This document shows positions 35,840 through 48,326 of a DNA stretch of 64,000 nucleotides, one piece after another. The notes under the pieces were generated by a model. That model saw nothing but the letters and a program-made list of their open reading frames with translations, was not told where the DNA came from and did not search any database. The position numbers were made by a program, and so were the translations under genes. Where the stretch lies: the NCBI GenBank assembly GCA_032622095.1, contig CP136061.1:120540754-120604753 (forward strand). Reading direction: 5' to 3'. Every line of letters begins with the position of its first letter. Within the stretch, counting starts at the first letter, position 1. The DNA comes from Siphonodentalium dalli (Eukaryota > Mollusca > Scaphopoda > Gadilida > Siphonodentaliidae).

Positions 35840-38470
35840 TATTGCTGGAATCAAATTGTTTATCAAAACATGTGGAAATACAACTGTTCATCCCAGTATG
35901 AAGAATAATGCTAATACCAAACATAACCATGATATACATGCGTGACTATTCTTGGGGCATCTCAGAAACCAGAACTGAGGACACATGTTATAGCGTGTAA
36001 TGGCAGGCTGATAGCCACTGCCTGAAGTAATAGGCTTAGTAATAATTGGGAATAATATGGATGGATAGCCCAATTTCACTTCTTTTTTGCTCACGATATC
36101 AGTGACGATAAAATCTTCGTTACTGTGATTAACATTACAAGCTGATCCACATTAACATGGAAAACAATGTGAAATTGTTCGAGCTGGCCCGGCTGGCCTT
36201 CAGTTTATTTGTTAAGATTTTATGTTTTACGTTGTCAAAAGTCTATTTTATTCCATTATTTATTATATCTTTATTTCCATGTCACATATGGTCAAGTGTG
36301 CTTTCATTTTATTGCTTATTTTCAGCTGAGTTCTGCATAGTTATTCTTATTTTGTTGTATCAGTAGATGGAATCCTGATTAAATTTTATTTTTCCAATAG
36401 CACAGTGTCTAGTTCTATCAAGTTAAATTTGGGTTATTGTTGGCCATTGTGCAACTGATCCAACTTCTGATAACCTCTATATGTAGTATAGCATTAGTAT
36501 TAACTATATATGACCTGTTTCTGTTCAAAACACATCAAAATAAGACTCAATAGCAGGAATGGAAAAAAAATTGGGCATATGGAAAAAAATGTTTTTTGGA
36601 CCCAAGAGACACCCACCCACCCCATCATACGTGCCTGGAAATTTTTTCCGACCCCCCCCCCCCTGACGTGCCTGGAATTTTTTTCCGACCCCCCTGGTTT
36701 AGTTACATATTTTGACGACAATGATACTCTAGTTGATGAACAAAATGGTTTCCGTCGAGGACGGTCGTGCGCCGAACATGTATATGTGCTCACATCTTTG
36801 GTTAAAAATAGGCGCTCCACGTTTGTCGGCTTCGTAGACTTAAGTAAAGCCTTTGATGTGGTCGATCGTGATCTTTTAAAATATAGGCTTCTATCAGCGG
36901 GAAATATAGAATCTTTGTACTCGGACACTGAAGCACGTGTAAAGCTCGGCGATAATTATACAGAATGGTTTAACTGTTCTAAGGGGGTCGCCAGGGTGAT
37001 ATATGTCTCCTACTCTGTTTAACTTATACATAAATTATCTTGCCTCTGAATTGAATAGCTTCGACATTGGAGTGAGCATCGGCTCTAGGAATATTTCTGT
37101 ATTAATATGCTGATGATATTGCACTAATAGCAGAAAATGAGCATGGTTTACAATTACTTTTCGACGTGATTACCTTATGGTGCAGTAAATAGCGCGTAAA
37201 TATAAACGCTAATAAAACGAAGGTTATCCATTTTCGGAAACCACAAAGTACTCGGAGCTTGTCTGTGTTCAGCTTGTGAGACCAAACTATTGACATAGTT
37301 CCCAGCTTAAAATACTTAGGAGTGATCGTTGTCGAACATATGTCATTTAAAGCGAATTGTGAGAACCTCGCGAAAGCCGGTGAGCGTGCACTCGGAGCTG
37401 TAATTTCTAAAATTCATAATTTGAAAGAAATAAGTATTGAAACATATGAAAAACTCTATAATTCCTGTGTTATTCCAGTAACAGACTATTGCAGTGAAGT
37501 TTGTGGATTTGGTAAATTCCACTCAATTAACACAGTTCAACACCGCGCTTTACGCTATTTCATGGGAGTTGGTCGTTACACCCCTCTACCCGCACTTAAC
37601 GGCGATGTTGGATGGACATCCCCTTATTGCCGTCGGTGGTATTCGATGCTGAGATTCTGGAATCGTTTATTGACCATGCACGCTGGCAGAATTACAAAAC
37701 AAGTATTTTTATGGGACATCTTAAACTGTAAGAAAGATAGTTGGGCTGCCCACTTTAAATTAATCACACAGATACTGAACATGAATAATATATTTGACGA
37801 TAGACGAATGTGTAATCTCGATGAGTGCCATGAAGCCCTTAAGAGACATTTTCAGAAAACTTGGTCTGCAGATACAACAAAATTACCTAAATTGAGAACT
37901 TATATATATTTAAACACACATACGAATTAGAAAGATATGTAACTCTTAACATCAGTAAAGCTGAAAGATCGATTATGGCACAATTTCGATGCGGTGTTCT
38001 CCCCTTGAATATTGAGACTGGGAGGTATAATAAGGAAGATTCCGACAAGAGATATTGTTCTGTGTGTGATTGTAGCCAAGTTGAAGACGAGACACATTTT
38101 CTCCTTAACTGTCAAGCATATAAACACTTGCGATCAAAACTGATGTCATATATAGCGATTGAACATGGACAGACACAATTTAGTGACGTCGGCTTGCTTA
38201 CTCGGCTAATGAATCGGTATCCTCTTCAAGTAGATAAATTTCTTCATAGTGCTTATAAAAAAAGACAAGATCTTATTAGCAGAACCTTTTCTATCCCATG
38301 AATGTGCACAACAATTTTCTTTATTATTTTGTTTAAAGTGACTTATAGGCCTTATTGGCCGGGTGTGTTGTTATTTTGTTACTCGACATTGTTATCACCT
38401 GCATGTATGTGATGTTTTGTATACACTATACACACATGTCACTATAATAAAATATTCGTTCGTTCGTTCG

Positions 38471-38649
38471 TATTGTCATGATGTACGGATTCACCTGTTA
38501 AAACAAAAACTGTGTTTCAAGTGACTGGACAATTTCACGCCTTACATGTTACCAAAAAGTATGCCATTAAGATATTTAACTTTTACATGTACATAAATTG
38601 GAGTTTTAACTGTGAAACATGTAGCTTTGTTCTTTTTGTGGCTTAAAAG
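38471..38649. other. Intronic spacer
   Basis: Short stretch following the LINE tail; nothing recognised. Confidence 0.5.
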
Positions 38650-39012
38650 GGCATGCCGATTCATGTTTTAGAATGGTCGAAATTAGTATTACTCATAACT
38701 GAATAGTGATGGGTTGGCTTATCAGCTATTACTAGTATCGTTTTTTATTTACAGCCATATTTATACAATAGTTAGTGAAAGGCGAACACATTACGCGTGT
38801 GCAGCCTTTTCCGGATTCAATTCTACGAGGCAGATAACAAGCTTGATCCTCTGCAAACTGCAAACTTTCATAAGTATTGCCTATCACTTTATGCATTGAG
38901 GATTTATTTACATTTCATCAAAACTATGATCGTAACATAAGAACTAAGATGTATTTTTCAGTTACGAATTAATACTAGTTTCGACCATTCAAAAACATAT
39001 GAATCGTAATGC
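38650..39012. mobile_element. Foldback MITE, about 360 bp
   Basis: Arms of about 53 bases (38650-38704 and 38960-39012) are imperfect inverted copies, sharing GATTCATGTTTTAGAATGG-like sequence and TCGAAATTAGTATTA. The centre is unrelated. Target duplication not evident. Confidence 0.65.
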
Positions 39013-39099
39013 CTACCGGGAAATCATATTGTCACCATGGGAACCTGGCTAATTATATGGTAAATTAGCAAATTAAGAGCCAAAAATTGGTGTTGACCG

Positions 39100-42000
39100 A
39101 TGAAAATTCATATCCGGGGCAAGATACATTCACATAGCAAATTTCAAGTCGACAGCTCCACCCGTTTGCGAGATCTGGTCTGCGCATGTGCGAAGCTGGC
39201 GTCGCACGGGCTCGGCGACCCGATCAAATTCGTATCCGGGGCAAGATACATTCACATAGCAAATTTCAAGTCGATAGCTCCACCCGTTTCCGAGATCTCG
39301 TCAATACGACAACGTCCACCGCCTGGTCAAACTACACACACGTACCAAGTTTCGTCCCGATCGGTCAAGAATCGTAGATTTGTATTAATGACAAACAAAC
39401 AGACAGACAAACAGACAGACAGAGGTCTTCAAAATATATATGAGACTAGCCGATGAGCCCGACGTTGTCCGGGCTATTCAAAAACCAAATTTCAAGTCGA
39501 TAGCTCTACCCGTTTCCGAGATCTCGTCTGCGCATGCGCGAAACTGGCGTCGCACGGGCTCGGCGACCCGATAAAATTCGTATCCGGGGCAAGATACATT
39601 CACATACCAAATTTGAAGTCTATAGCTCCACCCGTTTCCGAGATCTCGTCTGCGCATGCGCGAAGCGGGCGCCGCATGGGCTCGCCAATACGACAACGTC
39701 CACCGCCTGGTCAAACTACACACACGTACCAAGTTTCGTCCCGATCGGTCAAGAATCGTAGATTTGTATTAATGACAAACAAACAGACAGACAAACAGAC
39801 AGACAGAGGTCTTCTAAATATATATGAGACTAGCCGATGAGCCCGACGTTGTCCGGGCTATTCAAAAACCAAATTTCAAGTCGATAGCTCCACCCGTTTC
39901 CGAGATCTCGTCTGCGCATGCGCGAAACTGGCGTCGCACGGGCTCGGCGACCCGATAAAATTCGTATCCGGGGCAAGATACATTCACATAGCAAATTTCA
40001 AGTCGATAGCTCCACCCGTTTCCGAGATCTCGTCTGCGCATGCGCGAAGCTGGAGTCGCACGGGCTCGGCGACCCGATAAAATTCGTATCCGGTGCAAGA
40101 TACATTCACATAGCAAATTTCAAGTCGATAGCTCCACCCGTTTCCGAGATCTCGTCTGCGCATGCGCGAAGCTGGCGTCGCACGGGCTCGGAGACCCGAT
40201 AAAATTCGTATCCGGGGCAAGATACATTCACATACCAAATTTCAAGTCGATAGCTCTACCCGTTTCCGAGATCTCGTCTGCGCATGCACGAATCGGGCGC
40301 CGCACGGGCACGCCAATACGACTTGACGACCGCCTGGTCAAACTACATACATGTACCAAGTTTCGTCCCGATCGGTCGAGAATCGTAGATTTGTATAAAT
40401 GACATACATACAGACAGACAGACAGAGGTCTTCGAAATATATAGGAGACTAGCCGATGAGTCCGACGTTGTCCGGCTATTCAAAAACCAAATTTCAAGTC
40501 GATAGCTCTACCCAGCCCGACGTTGTCCGGGCTATTCAAAAACCAAATTTCAAGTCGATAGCTCTACCCGTTTCCGAGATCTGGTCTGCGCATGCGCGAA
40601 GCTGGCGTCGCACGGTCTCGCCGACCCGATAAAATTCGTATCCAGGGCAATATACATTCACATACCAAATTTCAAGTCGATAGCTCTACCCGTTTCCGAG
40701 ATCTGGTCTGCGCATGCGCGAAACTGGCGTCGCACGGGCTCGGCGACCCGATAAAATTCGTATCCGGGGCAAGATACATTCACATACCAAATTTGAAGTC
40801 TATAGCTCCACCCGTTTCCGAGATCTCGTCTGCGCATGCGCGAAGCGGGCGCCACATGGGCTCGCCAATACGACAACGTCCACCGCCTGGTCAAACTACA
40901 CACACGTACCAAGTTTCGTCCCGATCGGTCAAGAATCGTAGATTTGTATTAATGACAAACAAACAGACAGACAAACAGACAGACAGAGGTCTTCTAAATA
41001 TATATGAGACTAGCCGATGAGCCCGACGTTGTCCGGGCTATTCAAAAACCAAATTTCAAGTTGATAGCTCTACCCGTTTCCGAGATCTGGTCTGCGCATG
41101 CGCGAAGCTGGCGTCGCACGGGCTCGGCGACCCGATAAAATTCGTATCCGGGGTAAGATACATTCACATAGCATATTTCAAGTCGATAGCTCCACCCGTT
41201 TCCGAGATCTCGTCTGCGCATGCGCGAAACTGGCGTCGCACGGGCTCGGCGACCCGATAAAATTCGTATCCGGGGCAAGATACATTCACATACCAAATTT
41301 GAAGTCTATAGCTCAACCCGTTTCCGAGATCTCGTCTGCGCATGCGCGAAGCGGGCGCCGCATGGGCTCGCCAATACGACAACGTCCACCGCCTGGTCAA
41401 ACTACACACACGTACCAAGTTTCATCCCGATCGGTCAAGAATCGTAGATTTGTATTAATGACAAACAAACAGACAGACAAACAGACAGACAGAGGTCTTC
41501 TAAATATATATGAGACTAGCCGATGAGCCCGACGTTGTCCGGGCTATTCAAAAACCAAATTTCAAGTCGATAGCTCCACCCGTTTCCGAGATCTTGTCTG
41601 CGCATGCGCGAAACTGGCGTCGCACGAGCTCGGCGACCCGATAAAATTCGTATCCGGGGCAAGATACATTCACATACCAAATTTGAAGTCTATAGCTCCA
41701 CCCGTTTCCGAGATCTCGTCTGCGCATGCGCGAAACTGGCGTCGCACGGGCTCGGCGACCCGATAAAATTCGTATCCGGGGCAAGATACATTCACATAGC
41801 AAATTTCAAGTCGATAGCTCCACCCGTTTCCGAGATCTCGTCTGCGCATGCGCGAAGCTGGCGTCGCACGGGCTCGGCGACCCGATAAAATTCGTATCCG
41901 GGGCAAGATACATTCACATAGCAAATTTCAAGTCGATAGCTCCACCCGTTTCCGAGATCTGGTCTGCGCATGCGCGAAGCTGGAGTCGCACGGGCTCGGC

Positions 42001-45000
42001 GACCCGATAAAATTCGTATCCGGGGCAAGATACATTCACATAGCAAATTTCAAGTCGATAGCTCCACCCGTTTCCGAGATCTCGTCTGCGCATGCGCGAA
42101 GCTGGCGTCGCACGGGCTCGGAGACCCGATAAAATTCGTATCCGGGGCAAGATACATTCACATACCAAATTTCAAGTCGATAGCTCCACCCGTTTCCGAG
42201 ATCTCGTCTGCGCATGCACGAAGCGGGCGCCGCACGGGCACGCCAATACGACGTTGACGACCGCCTGGTCAAACTACATACATGTACCAAGTTTCGTCCC
42301 GATCGGTCGAGAATCGTAGATTTGTATAAATGACATACATACAGACAGACAGACAGAGGTCTTCGAAATATATAGGAGACTAGCCGATGAGTCCGACGTT
42401 GTCCGGCTATTCAAAAACCAAATTTCAAGTCGATAGCTCTACCCAGCCCGACGTTGTCCGGGCTATTCAAAAACCAAATTTCAAGTCGATAGCTCTACCC
42501 GTTTCCGAGATCTGGTCTGCGCATGCGCGAAGCTGACGTCGCACGGGCTCGCCGACCCGATAAAATTCGTATCCAGGGCAATATACATCCACATACCAAA
42601 TTTCAAGTCGATAGCTCTACCCGTTTCCGAGATATGGTCTGCGCATGCGCGAAACTGGCGTCGCACGGGCTCGGCGACCCGATAAAATTCGTATCCGGGG
42701 CAAGATAGATTCACCTACCAAATTTGAAGTCTATAGCTCCACCCGTTTCCGAGATCTCGTCTGCGCATGCGCGAAGCGGGCGCCGCATGGGCTCGCCAAT
42801 ACGACAACGTCCACCGCCTGGTCAAACTACACACACGTACCAAGTTTCGTCCCGATCGGTCAAGAATCGTAGATTTGTATTAATGACAAACAAACAGACA
42901 GACAAACAGACAGACAGAGGTCTTCTAAATATATATGAGACTAGCCGATGAGCCCGACGTTGTCCGGGCTATTCAAAAACCAAATTTCAAGTCCGGGCTA
43001 TTCAAAAACCAAATTTCAAGTCGATAGCTCTACCCGTTTCCGAGATCTGGTCTGCGCATGCGCGAAGCTGGCGTCGCACGGGCTGGGCGACCCGATAAAA
43101 TTCGTATCCGGGGCAAGATACATTCACATAGCAAATTTCAAGTCGATAGCTCTACCCGTTTCCGAGATCTGGTCTGCGCATGCGCGAATCTGGCGTTGCA
43201 CGGGCTCGGCGACCCGATAAAATTCGTATCCGGGGCAAGATACATTCACATAGCAAATTTCAAGTCGATAGCTCCACCCGTTTCCGAGATCTCGTCTGCG
43301 CATGCGCGAAGCGGGCGCCGCACGGGCTCGCCAATACGACAACGTTCACCGCCCGGTCAAACTACACACACGTACCAAGTTTCGTCCCGATCGGTCGAGA
43401 ATCGTAGATTTGTATAAATGACAGACAGACAGACAGACAAACAAACAAACAAACAAACATACATACAGACAGAGGTCTTCAAAATATATATGAGACTAGC
43501 CGATGAGCCCGACGTTGTCCGGGCTATTCAAAAACCAAATTTCAAGTCGATAGCTCCACCCGTTTCCGTGATCTCGTCTGCGCATGCGCGAAACTGGCGT
43601 CGCACGGGCTCGGCGACCCGATAAAATTCGTATCCGGGGCAAGATACATTCACATACCAAATTTGAAGTCTATAGCTCCACCCGTTTCCGAGATCTCGTC
43701 TGCGCATGCGCGAAACTGGCGTCGCACGGGCTCGGCGACCCGATAAAATTCGTATCCGGGGCAAGATACATTCACATAGCAAATTTCAAGTCGATAGCTC
43801 CACCAGTTTCCGAGATCTCGTCTGCGCATGCGCGAAGCTGGCGTCGCACGGGCTCGGCGACCCGATAAAATTCGTATCCGGGGCAAGATACATTCACATA
43901 GCAAATTTCAAGTCGATAGCTCCACCCTTTTCCGAGATCTCGTCTGCGCATGCGCGAAGCTGGCGTCGCACGGGCTCGGAGACCGACAAAATTCGTATCC
44001 AGGGCAAGATACATTCACATACCAAATTTCAAGTCGATAGCTCCACCCGTTTCCGAGATCTCGTCTGCGCATGCACGAAGCGGGCGCCGCACGGGCACGC
44101 CAATACGACGTTGACGACCGCCTGATCAAACTACATACACGTACCAAGTTTCGTCCCGATCGGTCGAGAATCGTAGATTTGTATAAATGACATACATACA
44201 GACAGACAGACAGAGGTCTTCGAAATATATAGGAGACTAGCCGATGAGTCCGACGTTGTCCGGGCTATTCAAAAACCAAATTTCAAGTCGATAGCTCTAC
44301 CCAGCCCGACGTTGTCCGGGCTATTCAAAAACCAAATTTCAAGTCGATAGCTCTACCCGTTTCCGAGATCTGGTCTGCGCATGCGCGAAGCTGGCGTCGC
44401 ACGGGCTCGCCGACCCGATAAAATTCGTATCCGGGGCAATATACATTCACATACCAAATTTCAAGTCGATAGCTCCACCCGTTTCCGAGATCTGGTCTGC
44501 GCATGCGCGAAGCTAGCGTCGCACGGGCTCGGCGATCCGATAAAATTCGTATGCGGGGCAAGATACATTCACATAGCAAATTTCAAGTCGATAGCTCCAC
44601 CCGTTTCCGAGATCTCGTTTGCGCATGCGCGAAACTGGCGTCGCATGGGCTCGGCGACCCGATAAAATTCGTATCCGGGGCAAGATACATTCACATAGCA
44701 AATTTCAAGTCGATAGCTCCACCCGTTTCCGAGATCTCGTCTGCGCATGCGCGAAGCGGGCGCCGCACGGGCTCGCCAATACGACAACGTTCACCGCCCG
44801 GTCAAACTACACACACGTACCAAGTTTCGTCCCGATCGGTCGAGAATCGTAGATTTGTATAAATGACAGACAGACAGACAGACAAACAAACAAACAAACA
44901 AACATACATACAGACAGAGGTCTTCAAAATATATATGAGACTAGCCGATGAGCCCGACGTTGTCCGGGCTATTCAAAAACCAAATTTCAAGTCGATAGCT

Positions 45001-46869
45001 CCACCCGTTTCCGAGATCTCGTCTGCGCATGCGCGAAACTGGCGTCGCACGGGCTCGGCGACCCGATAAAATTCGTATCCGGGGCAAGATACATTCACAT
45101 ACCAAATTTGAAGTCTATAGCTCCACCCGTTTCCGAGATCTCGTCTGCGCATGCGCGAAACTGGCGTCGCACGGGCTCGGCGACCCGATAAAATTCGTAT
45201 CCGGGGCAAGATACATTCACATAGCAAATTTCAAGTCGATAGCTCCACCCTTTTCCGAGATCTCGTCTGCGCATGCGCGAAGCTGGCGTCGCACGGGCTC
45301 GGAGACCCGATAAAATTCGTATCCAGGGCAAGATACATTCACATACCAAATTTCAAGTCGATAGCTCCACCCGTTTCCGAGATCTCGTCTGCGCATGCAC
45401 GAAGCGGGCGCCGCGCGGGCACGCCAATACGACGTTGACGACCGCCTGATCAAACTACATACACGTACCAAGTTTCGTCCCGATCGGTCGAGAATCGTAG
45501 ATTTGTATAAATGACATACATACAGACAGACAGACAGAGGTCTTCGAAATATATAGGAGACTAGCCGATGAGCCCGACGTTGTCCGGGCTATTGAAAAAC
45601 TAAATTTCAAGTCGATAGCTCTACCCGTTTCCGAGATCTGGTCTGCGCATGCGCGAAGCTGGCGTCGCACGGGCTCGGCGACCCGATAAAATTCGTATCC
45701 GGGGCAAGATACATTCACATAGCAAATTTCAAGTCGATAGCTCCACCCGTTTCCGAGATCTCGTCTGCGCATGCGCGAAGCTGGTGTCGCACGGGCTCGG
45801 CGACCCGATATAATTCGTATCCGGGGCAAGATACATTCACATAGCAAATTTCAAGTCGATAGCTCCACCCGTTTCCGAGATCTCGTCTGCGCATGCGCGA
45901 AGCGGCGCCGCACGGGCTCGCCAATACGACAACGTTCACCGCCTGGTCAAACTACACTCACGTACCAAGTTTCGTCCCGATCGGTCGAGAATCGTAGATT
46001 TGTATTAATGACAGACAGACAGACAGACAGACATACAGACAGAGGTCTTCAAAATATATAAGAGACTAGCCGATGAGTCCGACGTTGTCCGGGCTATTTA
46101 AAAACCAAATTTCAAGTCGATAGCTCTACCCAGCCCGACGTTGTCCGGGCTATTCAAAAACCAAATTTCAAGTCGATAGCTCTACCCGTTTCCGAGATCT
46201 GGTCTGCGCATGCGCGAAGCTGGCGTCGCACGGGCTCGCCGACCCGATAAAATTCGTATCCGGGGCAATATACATTCACATACCAAATTTCAAGTCGATA
46301 GCTCCACCCGTTTCCGAGATCTGGTCTGCGCATGCGCGAAGCTAGCGTCGCACGGGCTCGGCGATCCGATAAAATTCGTATGCGGGGCAAGATACATTCA
46401 CATAGCAAATTTCAAGTCGATAGCTCCACCCGTTTCCGAGATCTCGTCTGCGCATGCGCGAAACTGGCGTCGCACGGGCTCGGCGACCCGATAAAATTCG
46501 TATCCGGGGCAAGATACATTCACATAGCAAATTTCAAGTCGATAGCTCCACCCGTTTCCGAGATCTCGTCTGCGCATGCGCGAAGCTGGCGTCGCACGGG
46601 CTCGGCGACCAGATAAAATTCGTTTCCGGGGCAAGATACATTCACATAGCAAATTTCAAGTCGATAGCTCCACCCGTTTCCGAGATCTCGTCTGCGCATG
46701 CGCGAAGCGGGCGCCACACGGGCTCGCCAATACGACAACGTCCACCGCCTGGTCAAACTACACACACGTACCAAGTTTGGTCCCGATCGGTCGAGAATCG
46801 TAGATTTGTATAAATGACAAACATACAGACAAACATACAGACATACAGACAAACAGACAGAGGTCTTCA
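39100..46869 (+). repeat. Satellite array: 122-bp units grouped into modules with ACAG-rich tails
   Basis: About 46 plus-oriented units repeat every 122 bp; for example the GCGCATGCGC core recurs near 41602, 41724, 41846, 41968 and 42090. By count about 13 modules each contain one to six units and end with a special last unit (GCGGGCGCCGCA.. then AATACGACAACG..). A tail with TTTCGTCCCGATCGGT follows, then an ACAG/ACAAAC tetranucleotide run, AGAGGTCTTC, and a hairpin (GCCCGACGTTGTCCGGGC). The consensus has about 15 CpG per unit, far above the surrounding DNA. Because 122 is not a multiple of 3, Arg/Ser-rich open frames recur in every frame on both strands; these are artefacts. The core-plus-tail plan recalls pearl/Helitron-like elements of bivalves (inference). 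It lies in intron 1 of the dehydrogenase gene. Confidence 0.92.
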
Positions 46870-46937
46870 AAAATATATATGAGATATATATACAGATATG
46901 CACACATACATAAACACACACACCCTCACATACACAC

Positions 46938-47006
<69 letters not shown>

Positions 47007-47014
47007 ATATATAT
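46870..47014. repeat. Compound CA/TA microsatellite at the inversion point of the array
   Basis: Runs of CACACA and TATATA joined by ATATATGAGATATAT-like sequence separate the plus-oriented modules from an inverted module. ATATATATGAG on the left and CTCATATATAT on the right show the symmetry. Confidence 0.9.
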
Positions 47015-47655
47015 TTTGAAGACCTCTGTCTGTATGATTGCATGTTTGTCTGTATGTTTGTCTGTATGTTTGTCATTTATACAAATCTACGATTCTCGCC
47101 CGATCGGGACGAAACTTGGTACGTGTGTGTAGTTTGACCAGGCGGTGGACGTTGTCGTATTGGCGAGCCCGTGCGGCGCCCGCTTCGCGCATGCGCAGAC
47201 GAGATCTCGGAAACGGGTGGAGCTATCGACTTGAAATTTGGTATGTGAATGTATCTTGCGCCGGATACGAATTTTATCGGGTGGCCGAATCCGTGCGACG
47301 CCAGCTTCGCGCATGCGCAGACGAGATCTCGGAAACGGGTGGAGCTATCAACTTGAAATTTGCTATGTGAATGTATCTTGCCCCGGATACGAATTTTATC
47401 GGGTCGCCGAGCCCGTGCGACGCCAGATTCGCGCATGCGCAGACGAGATCTCGGAAACGGGTGGAGCTATAAACTTGAAATTTGGTATGTGAATGTATCT
47501 TGCCCCGAATACGAATTTTATCGGGTCGCCGAGCCCGTGCGACGCCAGCTTCGCGCATACGCAGACCAGATCTCGGAAACGGGTAGAGCTATCGACTTGA
47601 AATCGTCGGGCTGGGTAGAGCTATCGACTTGAAATTTGGTTTTTGAATAGCCCGG
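47015..47655 (-). repeat. Inverted terminal module of the satellite array
   Basis: Reading the minus strand gives the same order as the main array: about four 122-bp units (cores near 47190, 47312, 47434 and a mutated one near 47556), the special last unit, the ACAG-type run and AGAGGTCTTC. It ends at about 47655 with the CGGGCT/GGTTTTTGAATAGCCC junction words. Confidence 0.9.
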
Positions 47656-48326
47656 ACAATATATTTGGAAAGTGTGGAGGGTACTGGCACAGGTCGGTTA
47701 TCCGATTTCTTATGTAATTATTTCTATGGAACTAGCTAAATTTTGTTAGGTTGTGTCGGAAATTGACATAAAATATTGTGTTGAGCACAAACAAAGGATA
47801 ATGATGTTGAAATTGCTAAAAAGCTAATTGAACTGCGTGTTAATCAAGGTCTGAGTCTAGATCGAACGAGCATATCTCTCAAACTGGGATTTTTCTTGTA
47901 GGCAATAATCACCCGTTTGTCGAGAGGCTCGGTCAATTTACAGACATACATACATATACTCACACCATGAGGCATCGCGTTGTTTGCACTTACGGGTGTA
48001 TAATAACATTCAAATCGAAATCATCATGGAATTTGGCTTGGTCACAATAGAACACTTCCCTGACCAAACTACATATATGTCAATGGAATAGCATAATATG
48101 AAATATTATACTTCTATTACATGTTAGTTATAAGCCGAAGTTATTTAAAGTTGTGCGCTCATATACACCCGCAGGCGCCATATGAGTCTCGTGATATAAT
48201 GCGTTCTTTCACCCGACACACATTTTGCATTGGTCAGATGGAGCAAATGGCACACACAAATATGAGACAATGAACAAATAAACGTTTTTCATCACACATG
48301 AGTTCTAGAGTAGGATGACTTCCACA
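47656..48326. other. Intronic DNA, no gene recognised
   Basis: AT-rich spacer between the satellite and element C. No open frame or repeat stands out. Confidence 0.5.

Larger units (their letters stand above)
33665..36696. mobile_element. 3.03-kb hAT-like foldback inserted in LINE 2
   Basis: The element is a giant inverted repeat: left arm 33665 to about 35165, right arm about 35191-36696, with a 25-G run at the centre (35166-35190). Termini are CAGGGG and CCCCTG, flanked by GTTTAGT at 33658-33664 and 36697-36703. CAGGG termini with a 7-8 bp duplication fit hAT-type elements. The right terminus carries an extra tandem copy of the last 31 bp or so. Deleting the element and one GTTTAGT rejoins the LINE reading frame exactly. 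No transposase; the 68-codon frames at 34194-34400 and 35888-36094 are the same arm sequence read on opposite strands. Confidence 0.9.
33246..38470 (+). pseudogene. Decayed non-LTR retrotransposon (LINE 2): reverse transcriptase and C-terminal domain, split by a 3-kb insert
   Basis: RT finger sequence is readable at 33362-33540 (AIKGAKLGKATDYDEIP). After the insert at 33665-36696 it resumes at 36704 with EQNGFRRGRSC and FVDLSKAFDVVDRD. YADD is at 37106-37117, frameshifted against the upstream part. A 202-codon stretch (37322-37930) covers thumb and connection. After a frameshift near 37915, 37975-38301 gives a Cys-rich C-terminal segment (CSVC...THFLLNC) seen in many LINEs. The 3' end has AATAAAATA and a (TTCG)n tail at 38455-38470. 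No endonuclease is found upstream, so it is 5' truncated near the Tc1-type MITE. Several stops; not functional. Confidence 0.88.

Noticed and set aside
39430-39480. Hammerhead-ribozyme-like string (GCCGATGAG followed by a stem)
   Set aside because: The hammerhead core needs CUGAUGA and a GAAA after stem II. Here the string is CCGATGA and the stem is followed by TATTCAAAAA, so invariant bases are missing on both strands.
46520-47137. Long frames through the CA/TA microsatellite
   Set aside because: Tyr/Ile/Val/Cys repeats come from translating the microsatellite; not genes.
39100-47655. Dozens of 75-142 codon Arg/Ser-rich open frames on both strands of the satellite
   Set aside because: They recur every 122 bp in rotating frames because the unit has no stop over long stretches in several frames and 122 is not a multiple of 3. 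They share no start context or splice logic.
39100-47655. CRISPR-like array
   Set aside because: Units are 122 bp without unique spacers, and the window is eukaryotic.
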